The position numbers were made by a program, and so were the translations under genes. Positions 55,323-64,000 of a stretch of 64,000 nt of DNA are shown here, one piece after another; the first letter of the stretch is position 1, and each line of letters starts with the position of its first letter. Source of the stretch: Shinisaurus crocodilurus (lineage: Eukaryota > Chordata > Lepidosauria > Squamata > Shinisauridae); the NCBI GenBank assembly GCA_021292165.1, contig CM037878.1:255551921-255615920 (forward strand), read 5' to 3'. Below the pieces are notes generated by a model that was given only the letters and a program-made list of their open reading frames with translations, was not told where the DNA came from and did not search any database.

Positions 55323-55446
55323 TAGCTCACTACTGCCTACTGCCTGGAAGTGACTCTCCTGATCCTTCTAAACTGGAGATGCCAGGGGTTGAACCTTGAT
55401 CCTTCTACATGCTAGTCCTGTGCTCTACCACTAAGCTATGTGGTTA
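55323..55446 (-). mobile_element. tRNA-Ala-like SINE
   Basis: The complement has TTAGTGGTAGAGCACAGG, GGTTCAACCCCTGGC and ATCTCCAGTTTAGAAGG. Same family as 43505-43710. The 3' end is lost against the adjoining element. Confidence 0.75.
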
Positions 55447-55488
55447 CCTAGGGGAGAAAGCTGTGATGCTATGTGTGTTCCACAGTGG

Positions 55489-55770
55489 CCCAAAGGGCTA
55501 GACCTACCCTTAGGCAGAGTGAGTTGGCCACCTCTGGTGGCCGATGCTGGGTGGGTGGGGAACAGCAAGGTACTGGAGGACAGAGTTGTGTGTCCTCCTG
55601 ACTCTCTCCCACAAGCTAGTCTATTGCCTTCAGGTATGGAGAAGGATGCTGCCCTGTTGCCAGCATTGAAGTAAGATTCAGTTGCCAGCCCTGTTGCCTT
55701 CTGTACATGGAATGAGAGTGTGACATCTTGTCCACCTCAGGCCACATACAGTTCTTGGGCCAGCTCTGAT
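55489..55770. mobile_element. Non-autonomous hAT-like element
   Basis: Starts GGGCTAGACCTACCCTTAGG and ends TTGGGCCAGCTCTG, with CATGGAATGAGAGTGTGAC before the end. The ends are imperfect inverted repeats. It has the 'cagggccggccctaccattaggca' layout common in squamates. No clear target duplication. Confidence 0.55.
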
Positions 55771-56730
55771 GGTCCAATGAAAATGCCCATTCAGCCACAA
55801 AGTTTGGCCAGTCACTACCTTTTTCTGTCTAATTTATCTATCAGAAAATGTAAAGCTCTGTGAAGATAAAAAGGGGAAAGAACCATGTATGCCACCCTGA
55901 GCTCCAGCATTCTCCCAACTGTTATTATTATTTTACTTAGGGTTGGATCCAGGATATGCCTTCCATAAGAAGAAGGGCTCTGCTTGCTGAGTTTCTTGGA
56001 TTCACCACTCCTTCCTACACCACAGCTCACCCAATTCAGCAGGGACTCCTGACTCTTTGTGTAACATTTTTAGGGGTCTGGGCGTGTTGTAAAAATTCAG
56101 TAATGCATGTTTAAAGTAATAAAATGCTTCTCTTTCTGCTGTTCAGACTGACCTCTGTTACAGTAATGGAGACAGAGAGGTGAAACTGAGGAATGTTGCC
56201 TTCCTGCTTATCTTCTTTCCTTGAGCGAGCTAGGGACAGTGGGTGAGAGAGGACTGAAGGAGTTAGTATGACCTGACTTACCTCCGTTCCAGTTGCTTAG
56301 TGAGCATGTCTAAAGATTTCTGTTTATCTCTAATGTATTTTTCCCTTTCTCAGCTAGAATTTTCCTGATAGTACAGCGCATGCGTGGGATTGCATCAGAA
56401 GATACTGTATAAATTGATGAGGTTTCAGCATCCATGTTGAGATGCAGACTTGCAGTGTTTGATACTCCTGTATCTCCAATTCTCGAGAATAAATCTGTTG
56501 GACCACTGCCAGCCTTTCTCTCCTTCCTAATGTGCATGATTTGAACTGGGTACATTAGGATCTAGCATGTTTTTGCAACAGACGGACTGCTGTGGGAAGG
56601 AACGGGTGGGGAAGTCCACATCCATCAGCACAGTTGAAACAGTGTAAATCTGGATCTTCCTCATTTATTTATGTATTTATTTAGTTAGTTAAAGCAGCTT
56701 GGATCCTAACTAAGCTTCTGTAAATGGAAA
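55771..56730. other. No gene recognised
   Basis: Unique-looking sequence with a short (TTTA)n run near 56664-56690. No exon is identified. Confidence 0.3.
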
Positions 56731-56848
56731 GTCAGGCCTGGTTATTACTTGGATGGGAGACCCCTCCTCTAGTTTCCTGCATTGAGCAGGGGGTTGGACT
56801 CGATGGCCTTGTAGGCCCCTTCCAACTCTATGATCCTATCCTATGAAA
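56731..56848 (+). mobile_element. 5S-rRNA/CR1 hybrid SINE, copy 4, 5'-damaged
   Basis: Begins at GTCAGGCCTGGTTATTACTTGG, continues with ATGGGAGACC and the CR1 tail CATTGAGCAGGGGGTTGG, and ends CCAACTCTATGATCCTATCC. The box A region is missing or scrambled (AAGCTTCTGTAAATGG precedes it). Confidence 0.85.
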
Positions 56849-57055
56849 GTCTCCATCCAAGCCTATGCAAATAAATAAATAAAGAACTGTTGGGAGAAAA
56901 CACGTGTCTGTGTCCTTCAGGTGAGATCCACAAGAGAGTGAGAGAGGAAATAAAAGTCTTTCATGCATCCCCACATTGTATTTCTGGGATTTCTGAAGTG
57001 GCTCACTGTGGCTACTTTCACATACACTCAGAGCTATTCCTCAAGACTGCACAAT
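56849..57055. other. No gene recognised
   Basis: Short unique spacer with an (AAAT)n run at 56869-56883. Confidence 0.3.
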
Positions 57056-57265
57056 GAATGTGTATTTATTTGTTTGTTACATTACATGTAGATCCTGCCT
57101 TTCCTCCAAAAACGGTGATAAAAGAGATTAATAACAAAATCTCAATTAGAACATAACACAAAAGACAAATCGGTTAAAAACACCATTAATAGACAGAACC
57201 CAACCCTTCAGCAGCAGACTAGTTTACATGCTGAAAGGCCTGCCTGGATAAAAACGTTGTGGAAA
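57056..57265 (-). mobile_element. LINE 3' end (L2-type)
   Basis: Begins TATTTATTTGTTTGTTACATT and GATCCTGCCTTTCCTCC, followed by an A-rich stretch with AAAAACACCATTAATAG and TGAAAGGCCTGCCTGG. It has the usual form of a minus-strand LINE 3' end in reptiles. Subclass uncertain. Confidence 0.45.
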
Positions 57266-57975
57266 TATACATTGATCCATCAGAGATTTAGGAAATGTTG
57301 ACACAAGAGGTAGGGGAAGAGCACAATGTTTGGGAGGGAGTGTCCTTTTGTAACCTCCCTTGTAGTGGACATATATATTGCATTAAACAGCAGCTTGGGA
57401 ATGGAAATTAGAATATCCATCTCATTGCACATTATCGATTGAATACCATCACTACCCGCCTCCAAAAGGTACATTTTCCAGAAACAGCCCAGAATGAACT
57501 CAAATGTCTGTCCTGCCAATTAAATCTTCTATCCAACTCTGCACTGAGCAGCCTCGTATACCTTGGCAAATTCCATATCAGAGTAGCTAATACTTGTCTG
57601 TGTCTTGAAGAGGATTCAAGCTGACATTTTGCTTCCATTCAGTGCTATCACATTTAACCTTCTCATTTTAATCTGATGTATCTTGGAACTTTGATGCAGT
57701 GGCTTATTTCTGTATTGGAGGAGAATGGAAGATCATGGGGAGGGGGAGGAGGGAGAGAGATTTCTGCTACACTAGAGTTCCCCAATTCCATAGTCATACC
57801 ACTTTTTACTGTCATGCCTTGTCTCCCTAGGGATCAGAGAATCTTGCTCTTTGATGGCTTAACTCTCTTGAGAACTTCACTATTCCTGGAAGAAAGGAAA
57901 CGCACACATTCAGAAAATAGTCCTATATGTTTTGGACAACTTTTACTATTAAGCACAGATATAAGTGTGCAATAT
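57266..57975. other. Repeat-free block, candidate conserved 57410-57670
   Basis: Non-repetitive. 57410-57670 keeps CpGs (TTATCGATTG, CTACCCGCCTCC, CCTCGTATACC) and has even composition. No exon is recognised. Confidence 0.25.
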
Positions 57976-58168
57976 TTAAAGTATAACAAGCTGCCTTATG
58001 CTGAGTCAGACTTTTTGTCCATCTCTCTCTCAGTATTGCCTAATGGACAGAGTCTCTCCAGGGTTACAGGTCCGAGTCTTTTCCCACCCTATCAGGAACT
58101 AGCAGGGATTAAACCTGGGACCTTTTGCATGGAAAGGATTTGCTCTAGCCCTGAACTATGGCCCCCTC
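57976..58168 (-). mobile_element. tRNA-Ala-like SINE, full length
   Basis: Begins AACAAGCTGCCTTATGCTGAG and ends in the complement of the head, CCTGAACTATGGCCCC, with CATTCAGTATTGCC-type body sequence. The complement has box B-like GGTTTAATCCC. It accounts for part of a spurious 247-codon open frame. Confidence 0.85.
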
Positions 58169-58707
58169 CCCTCCCCTATCCTAAAGACGATAGAACTCAT
58201 TCTCTAAATAAGAAATTACAGAATTTAATAGTTTTGAATTCAATAGCTAGGGGAGAGAATTTTCACAGGTGCAGTTTCTTTCATCACTGTGACGAGAAAC
58301 TGTATTTGCTGAAATGCACAAGAGTTTTGGTTGTGTCAGGACAGGAGTTCGCAACCGTAAGAACAGAGGCTCAAGCAGCAATGAATAAGCTGGTCCACTG
58401 TCCATTGCTGTTTCTCTAACAACACTTGGGTTTTTTCATGTTTTCCTCCCCCCCCCACTCTCTGCCCCCATTCTGCTCATTCAAAATATAGTTCTCATTT
58501 AGCTTTCCTAGAAACCCTCTTGTTTCTCCAGCCTGTTGTCATCATTACGGGTGAGCAAATGCAAACTTGCAAAGCAAGGCAAGATTCTCGAACATTTCAT
58601 AGATATGTAAAAGAGGGAATTTCAGAAAATATCAAAATGCCCTTTCCTTGTTTTTCCTTTGGTCTCCTTATTCATATTGGGTTAGCTGAGGAAATCCCAA
58701 AACTAAT
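58169..58707. other. No gene recognised
   Basis: Unique-looking sequence with a C run at 58450-58457. Confidence 0.3.
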
Positions 58708-58710
58708 TAA

Positions 58711-58826
58711 GGGTGCGATCCTATGCATGTTTAGACAGAAAAAAAAAAGTCCTACAATTCCTTGGCTGGGGAATGCTGGGAGTTGCAGGACTTTTTTTCT
58801 GTCTAAACATGCATAGGATTGCACCC
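58711..58826. mobile_element. Harbinger-type foldback MITE, copy 3
   Basis: A 116-bp hairpin from GGGTGCGATCCTATGCATG to CATGCATAGGATTGCACCC, with AGTCCTACAATTCC and GGGAGTTGCAGGAC arms. Flanked by TAA at 58708-58710 and 58827-58829. It matches copies 1 and 2 throughout. Confidence 0.85.
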
Positions 58827-58829
58827 TAA

Positions 58830-61050
58830 ATATTTTTTTGGGGGGGATTTACCTCATTGTCTCCATAATAATGGCCCATCTGCCGCTCCTCATCCTGATT
58901 CTAGAACTCAGTGCATTCAGACCCCTGAGCTAAAGGTAGGTCGGTGGATGGTCCGGTGCATGCTGAACCCACCCCCTCAATTCCAGACCTCCTCACATTG
59001 GGCAGGGAGTTCTGAAGAGGAGTTCTATTTGGGTTCACTTGAATGCAAGTCGAACTCTCTGTACAGTTGGGGACCCTGATCAAGCATGAAGACTTGTGTT
59101 CAAGCAAAAACAAGTAGAAATCCACCTCTTCAGGCCTGGCCACTCACTATGGCAAGGTAAAGAATTAAGGCAGGGGACTTACTGGGATACTGGGGGTGGG
59201 CCAGGGTGAGTGGCTCTATTCCTCTACACACTGTTAGCCCTCATGAGTTCAGGCAAATGCCTGAACAAGACTAGTAGAGTGTCATCAGAAAAGATGAGTG
59301 TTCGCTTGTTTGTTTCCGCTATCGCCTTCTTCTGTTTAAATCATGGTTTGGCTCTTAGCAAGACACACACACACACACACACGCACACACCAAGTTTGAT
59401 TAAATTGACACTGTAGACACAGCCTGTTTCAAATGTGTGGTTGAAAGGTTACCTTGGAGCTTGGAAGGGCTTAGACCTTTGACTTGGAAGCACTTGTCTA
59501 TTCTGTATCAGCAGCAGCCGCTGTCGGATCTGTAGTGCATTGGGGGCTCCAAGAATAGTTTTCCAACTGCATTTAAATTCAAGCACCTTAGAGACAAGAC
59601 ACTCTGGTCTTCTCCTGCATTGCTTCTTTCCCCTGGCGCTTGCTCCAGATATGCCAGGCATTTAACTCCTTGGTGCTGAGAAGTGGAAGACCTCCCAATA
59701 CTACCAATTAGAGAGGCTGCACCTGTAACAATAGTTGCCAATAATGACGAACAATACTGACAGGAGAGAGAGCAATAGGGATTCTGTCAATGCTTGACTG
59801 CTACAGTAGCTTTACCGTATTTTACTAGGAGGCCAACACAAAGTCCAGTCCTGTTTCTCCCAACCTGTATTTCCCAAGCATGCCTGTGAGTGACATTTTG
59901 TCATTGTCTGGGGACAACCTGTCAGTTGCACTCCCTATGCCACAAGTGTGCATCTCACTTCATTTGTGCTGCTAAAAACAACAACCTGCCCACAGTTGGA
60001 AAGGTTAAGATGCAGATGACAGTAAAACTAATGAAGATTCTTCACTTTTGTTATGGAAGAATCAAATGTCAGATACATTAAGCATGAAGTTCCATCACAG
60101 AAAAAGCTACGGCCAAAATTACAATCTATGGAGAGGCCAAATTTAAGTCAGATGTCAGTACAATTCCTCCACATGCTGACAAATCCAAACTGACAAGGAG
60201 CTTTATCACAAAGTAATCACAACAGTGGTTTTGTGATTAGGTTAAATCCTGCCTGTGCATACAATAACAGTCACCCAAGGGGCAGAAATTCTCCAGGTGA
60301 AGCTGTTACTGTCTCTTCTATCCATGTCTAGAAGATCTTGCATTTGCTAAATTTCTGCCTGCCAGGCTGCTGATCAAGGCCCAGAGACAGGGTCAGTTGA
60401 AAAAGAAAAGTGGTGAGTCTAGGGTGGCCCAGGATCCAGTTGGGGGGTAGGAAAGGATGTTTCCTCTGAATTGCTTGAAGACCTCAAGCAGGGATGGAAA
60501 GTGGCTTGGAAGGTGGGCCAGTGGCAGCCTATGACTAAACTCCCCATTTGGACAGCTGTTTCCATCTTGCCCAGATGGAATGCAAGGTAATTTACTGAAG
60601 ACCCTTAGAACAGGCACGTGAATGTTCCAAAGGGGGCAGGTCCTTGGAGCTGCCAAGTGTGATTCCCCCAAATGTCCTGTCAGCTTTGGCAAGTGCTGAA
60701 GAAGTGCACTAGGAAATACTCATCACCCTCAACAACTCTGACCTCCCAGACTTTTCATCTGCCTAAATGTGGATAAGCAGCCTGTGGTGTCTCAGCATTT
60801 CTGCAAAGAGCTTTTCATCAAGGCTTCTTTCTCTTTCCTCCTTTATCTTTTTCTTCCCCTCTTCCTTCTCCGCCCCCTTTTTTCCTTTCAGTTTCTTTGT
60901 GCCAAACAAGAGGGAGCACAGTCACTGCCAAGGGAATACATAAGAAGGGAGGGAAAATTAGAAAGGGAATGAATGATACATACAGGAAAGAAGGAAAGTG
61001 GGAAACTGCTAATCCTAAGTGGATAGAAGGAAAGACTGCAATTACTGAAA
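58830..61050. other. No gene; candidate conserved 59900-60300; pyrimidine tract 60820-60896
   Basis: About 2.2 kb without transposons apart from a CA array. 59900-60300 is AT-rich, repeat-free and resembles conserved non-coding DNA. At 60820-60896 a long pyrimidine tract ends TTTCCTTTCAG, a good splice-acceptor shape, but the following sequence shows no coding exon or donor. Confidence 0.3.
59361..59390. repeat. (AC)n microsatellite
   Basis: About 15 AC units with one GC interruption. Confidence 0.95.
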
Positions 61051-61274
61051 GCCAGTGTGGTGTAGTGGTTAGAGTGTTGGACTGGGACTCAGGAGATCCA
61101 GGTTCTAATCCCCACTCAGCCATGAAGCACACTTTGGGCCAGACACTGACTCTCAGCCTAACGTACCTCAAAGGTTGTTGTGAGGATAACATGGAGAGGA
61201 GGAGGACCATGTAAGCCACCGCGGGTTCTTTGCAAGAGGGGAAAAGGCAGGATATAAATGTAATAAATAAAATA
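61051..61274 (+). mobile_element. tRNA-derived SINE, full length
   Basis: GCCAGTGTGGTGTAGTGG, GGTTCTAATCCCCACTC, CTCTCAGCCTAACGTACC and CACCGCGGGTTCTTTGCAAG, then an AT-rich tail AATAAATAAAATAAG. It abuts the hAT copy B with no spacer, so it probably inserted at that element's edge. Confidence 0.92.
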
Positions 61275-61621
61275 AGTGCCAGCTCCAGGTTTTGGAGGGC
61301 TCTTGGAGAAGACACCCTCAATGACCCCCCTCCATGTGAGTCTACCTTCTCCCTGCCATAGTCACCAGCTGCTATTGCTCCTCCTCCTCTTTCTCATCAT
61401 TGCTACCACTTGCTTGCTTGAGAGCCAGTGAGCAAGTAGGCAGTGGCATCTCCTGCTCACCACCACCACCACTGTCTGGGTCAGAGCAAGAGGCAGGTGA
61501 ACAAGCAGGCTGCAAGGGCGAAGAGGAGAAGCAACTCCAGGCGGCTCTTTTGAGGGGGGGGCAGCTGGGCTGAGGTCCCTTAGCTGGTACCCAACCATGC
61601 CTACCTTTGATGCCAGCCCTG
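61272..61621 (-). mobile_element. Non-autonomous hAT-like element, copy B
   Basis: Reverse orientation relative to 1857-2202. Starts AGTGCCAGCTCCAGGTTTTGG and ends TTTGATGCCAGCCCTG. The interior shares CACCAGCTGCTATTGCTCC and TCTTTCTCATCATTGC with copy A. Open frames of up to 204 codons here are low-complexity. Confidence 0.65.
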
Positions 61622-62426
61622 ACTGTGACCCAGAAATGGGAGAAGGATGCAGCCAGCCCACCCATAAGCCACAGTGAGTCAGGGGCAATGTATATGGGGT
61701 GTCCCCCTACTGACTGCCAGTGCCACCACAAGCTGTGTTTCTCTGGCTGGCTGTGAAGCTGCCTACCTTCCTGCAATAGAGTACTGCTACTGCTTGCTGC
61801 TGTGCTATTTGCTGCAGCAGAAAAGTGGCCAGCAGAGCTTTCTGGACTGCCCACTGGCCCAAATGTCTTGCTCTGATGGGTGGGTTCTTCTTTGATGTGA
61901 GGCATCGTGATCGAGGCGGGGGGCATAGAGAGTACTTGCCACTGCTGCGGCAAAGCAACAGCAGCACAGTCAGGCTCTGTGGCCACCTCGCTAAGAGGGA
62001 GGATTCTTTAGAGTGTTTTTTAATTATTATCTTAAAAATACATATCAATGCAGAAATAGCATGGAACAGACTCATGAGTGAACACATGCAGAAGTGACAT
62101 GGACTGGAAACAGACTCATTCATCCATCCTTAACCCCCGCGGGGAGGGGGGATGTTTTTGTTTTGTTCTTATTTTATTTGATGAAAAATACTGACAGAAT
62201 AATTTCTGTTCATCAACAGAGATATCCGAGGTCAATTTAGAAAAAGGATAGTTGAGCCTTAAGTGAGGACTCCATATTGTGGAGTCTTTCCAAATTATAA
62301 TTCCAACTCCTGGAATTATGTATAATGGAGGTTTTACACCCTTGTCCATTGCATTAGCTGCAGCATTTACTTGCCAGAATAAGAGGAGCCGAGGCTTCAG
62401 TCTCTTCTGAAGCCATGCCTTTGGTA
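61622..62426. other. No gene recognised
   Basis: Unique-looking sequence with CTGCTGCGG and GCAACAGCAGCAC runs. It may be part of a larger element next to hAT copy B, but no second copy is present. Confidence 0.3.
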
Positions 62427-62560
62427 GGGATGAGTGAGAAATGTGTTAGGTTTGCATTTTAATGCAAGATTATCCCATTCACATCTCCAGGAATCAAACA
62501 CAGACCCAAACACAATTTACAATCAGAAATCCACACATTTCTGAGCTTGTGATGCATTCC

Positions 62561-62578
62561 GTGTGTGTGTGTGTGTGT
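62561..62578. repeat. (GT)n microsatellite
   Basis: Nine GT units inside the DNA element. Confidence 0.9.
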
Positions 62579-62714
62579 TTGACAACATGCACACTTTTAA
62601 AAATGCACAAAGAAAAAAATACATACTTTCTAAAGTGATCACAAACACCCTTTAGACAATGGGTGCATGTGTCCAAAATTGTATACATTTGAAAAATGCA
62701 CACACAAAATGTGT

Positions 62715-62733
62715 AAAAAAAAAAAAAAAAAAA
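62715..62733. repeat. A19 homopolymer
   Basis: Nineteen consecutive A inside the TA-GGGATG element. Confidence 0.95.
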
Positions 62734-62936
62734 GGATGACTCACTACAAGGAAAGAAAAAGCTCACATGGAATATAGGCAGAATGAGCTTGGTGGTGGAA
62801 AAATGAGAACCTCAACGAGATCAAGCTTGACAGCCATCAGGTCTCTCTTAAGTCCCGAATGATAGAATTGCAACTTTACATAAAATACCAGAAGAAAATC
62901 TGTGAGAATGGAAAGTAATAGTCACAGATGCATCCT

Positions 62937-63012
62937 TGAGATTACAGGGCATCCTTCCCCAACCTTATACCCTCCAGATTTGTTGGACTGTGAATGATGG
63001 GAGTTGCAATCA
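62937..63012. mobile_element. hAT foldback MITE fragment
   Basis: CATCCTTCCCCAACCTTATACC, CTCCAGATTTGTTGGACTG, and the facing GATGGGAGTTGCAATC. It is a shortened 'CCAGATGTTGTTGGAC' type hairpin. Confidence 0.6.
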
Positions 63013-63021
63013 AATTGGAAA

Positions 63022-63242
63022 TCCAGTGTGGTGTAGTGTTGGACTGGGACTCGAGAGATCTGGGTTCTAGTCTCCACTCGGCCATGAATCTCACTGGGTG
63101 ACTTTGGATCAGTCACTGACTCTCAGCCTAACCTACCTCACAGGGTTGTTGTGAGGATAAAAGGGAGAGGAGGAGGATCATGTAAGCCACCTTGGGTTCC
63201 TTGCAAGAGGAAAAAAGGCGGGGTATAAATATAATAAATAAA
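63022..63242 (+). mobile_element. tRNA-derived SINE, small head deletion
   Basis: CCAGTGTGGTGTAGTGTTGGAC lacks about 10 bp of the usual GTGGTTAGAGTGTTGG head. Box B is GGGTTCTAGTCTCC. The body and CCACCTTGGGTTCCTTGCAAG end are intact, with a short AT-rich tail. The head deletion damages box A. Confidence 0.9.
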
Positions 63243-63340
63243 AGCCACTAACTTCCCGCTGCACTAGCAGTGGGTCCCACTGGTACAATGGAATGAGTAG
63301 AAGCACCACAGCATTATCAGATACTGCCCCGGGTCTTGCA
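63243..63340. mobile_element. Fragment of inverted-repeat element
   Basis: CAGTGGGTCCCACTGGTAC, AATGGAATGAGTAG and CATTATCAGATACTGCCC match one end of the 19239-19560 element. Confidence 0.5.
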
Positions 63341-63690
63341 GGACTCACAGAAAAAGAGGAAGTGGTGGCCAAACTGAAGTAATACCAAAAAAAAGTCAGC
63401 AGAAATATTTGTCTTTGTATCAATCACCCAGCAACATAGTTTTCTTTAGGAGAGTTTTACAGGACATGACCCATTTAATTTTGACATTTTACATGACAGG
63501 ATAGATAAATAAATAAATACATCCGGAGTGCACCCATTTGGGGAAGACTGGTACAAGGACTTTGGATCTAGTGGTCCAATATCTCATTCCAAGCATAGTG
63601 GACATGTAAGCATATACAATGTTCCACCCCTACTGCCCTGGACCAAGGTTGCCCCCTCTTTTTCTGAAAGATCTGTCAGTGCCTTTAAAA
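63341..63690. other. No gene recognised
   Basis: Unique spacer with a short (AAAT)n run near 63506-63518. Confidence 0.3.
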
Positions 63691-64000
63691 CAGGGGTGCA
63701 GAACCTCAGGCCCAGGGGGAGATCTGACCCTCTTGGGCTGGGCTTTCCCAGATGGCTATGCCTCATTCCTCCCCCCCCCCCACAACCAGTGCTCATTTGG
63801 TGGTGGGTTCCTGGCTTTTGTTCATCCCCCTGCCCCATTCTAAAAGGTTGAAACACCTCTCCTAAGGCTTAATTATTGGCAATGAAATAGACATGAACAT
63901 ATGCTATTTTTTAAAAAAAATATTTGTATTTTGGCCCTGTCTGCTTTTGCCCTCAGCCCCGCCCACCACTGGAATGTGTCTCCCAAAGGCTTCTCCAATA
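63691..64000. mobile_element. Non-autonomous hAT element, cut by window edge
   Basis: CAGGGGTGCAGAACCTCAGG at the left, then CTCCTAAGGCTTAA, TGCTATTTTTTAAAAAAAATA and CCGCCCACCACTGGAATG, in the same order as the 42549-42843 element. Its right end lies beyond the window. Confidence 0.75.

Larger units (their letters stand above)
62427..62836. mobile_element. TA-GGGATG family element
   Basis: TA|GGGATGAGTGAGAAATGTG at the left, with AAATGCACAAAGAAAAAAATAC, TTGAAAAATGCACAC and GAACCTCAACGAGATC inside. The end motif AACCTCAA(C/T)GAG also occurs at 36270-36280. It contains a (GT)n array and an A19 run. Confidence 0.65.

Noticed and set aside
57676..58419. 247-codon open frame, longest in the window
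   Set aside because: It runs antisense through a tRNA-Ala-like SINE (57976-58168), has no recognisable domain and no splice context. It is chance.
60820..60905. Splice acceptor and exon start
   Set aside because: The pyrimidine tract and CAG look good, but no donor, reading frame or conserved peptide follows.
61372..61986. 204-codon minus-strand frame
   Set aside because: Covers hAT copy B and adjoining low-complexity sequence. No transposase motifs.

Overview
The window looks like non-coding nuclear DNA from a squamate reptile, most probably a lizard. The evidence is the repeat content: CR1 and L2-type LINE 3' ends, two tRNA-derived SINE families of the kind common in squamates, 5S-rRNA-derived SINEs, many short hAT-type and Harbinger-type foldback elements, and numerous (GAT)n, (AAT)n, (CA)n and (GATA)n microsatellites. 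I found no protein-coding exon, functional tRNA or rRNA gene, or CRISPR array. The longest open frames (247, 229, 212 and 204 codons) all lie across repeats or GC-rich repeat interiors and look accidental. The species is inferred from repeat style only.

Layout. 0-8 kb holds a long foldback element, a hAT copy, a Harbinger-type foldback and LINE tails. 8-20 kb holds SINE and LINE fragments, the first GC-rich hAT element (13.5-14.0 kb) and the first 5S/CR1 hybrid SINE (15.6 kb). 20-33 kb is dominated by an AT-rich family bounded by TA-GGGATG ends, with clear nested insertions. 33-36 kb has a hAT foldback beside its own empty site and the second, larger GC-rich hAT element. 37.1-37.65 kb is a decayed tandem array. 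40-44 kb is dense in SINE, CR1 and hAT copies. 44-51 kb is comparatively repeat-poor and has the look of conserved non-coding sequence. 51-59 kb is again repeat-dense, with a LINE/SINE nest. 59-64 kb ends with SINEs and two more hAT copies.

The best-supported observations are about mobile elements. (1) A SINE family joins a 5S rRNA head, with its internal promoter box A intact, to the last ~70 bp of CR1. Four copies are present, and a CR1 copy at 41.6 kb shows the donor tail. (2) Two copies of a GC-rich, CpG-dense non-autonomous hAT element carry 8-bp target duplications and behave as portable CpG islands. (3) Three copies of a foldback element flanked by TTA/TAA, one of them interrupted by a 5S/CR1 SINE with its own 5-bp duplication, give a relative order of activity. 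(4) A hAT foldback at 33.6 kb sits in one copy of a local duplication whose other copy is the empty site. Several repeat-poor blocks may be conserved regulatory sequence. That is inference and needs alignment to other amniotes. I cannot say which elements are already catalogued.
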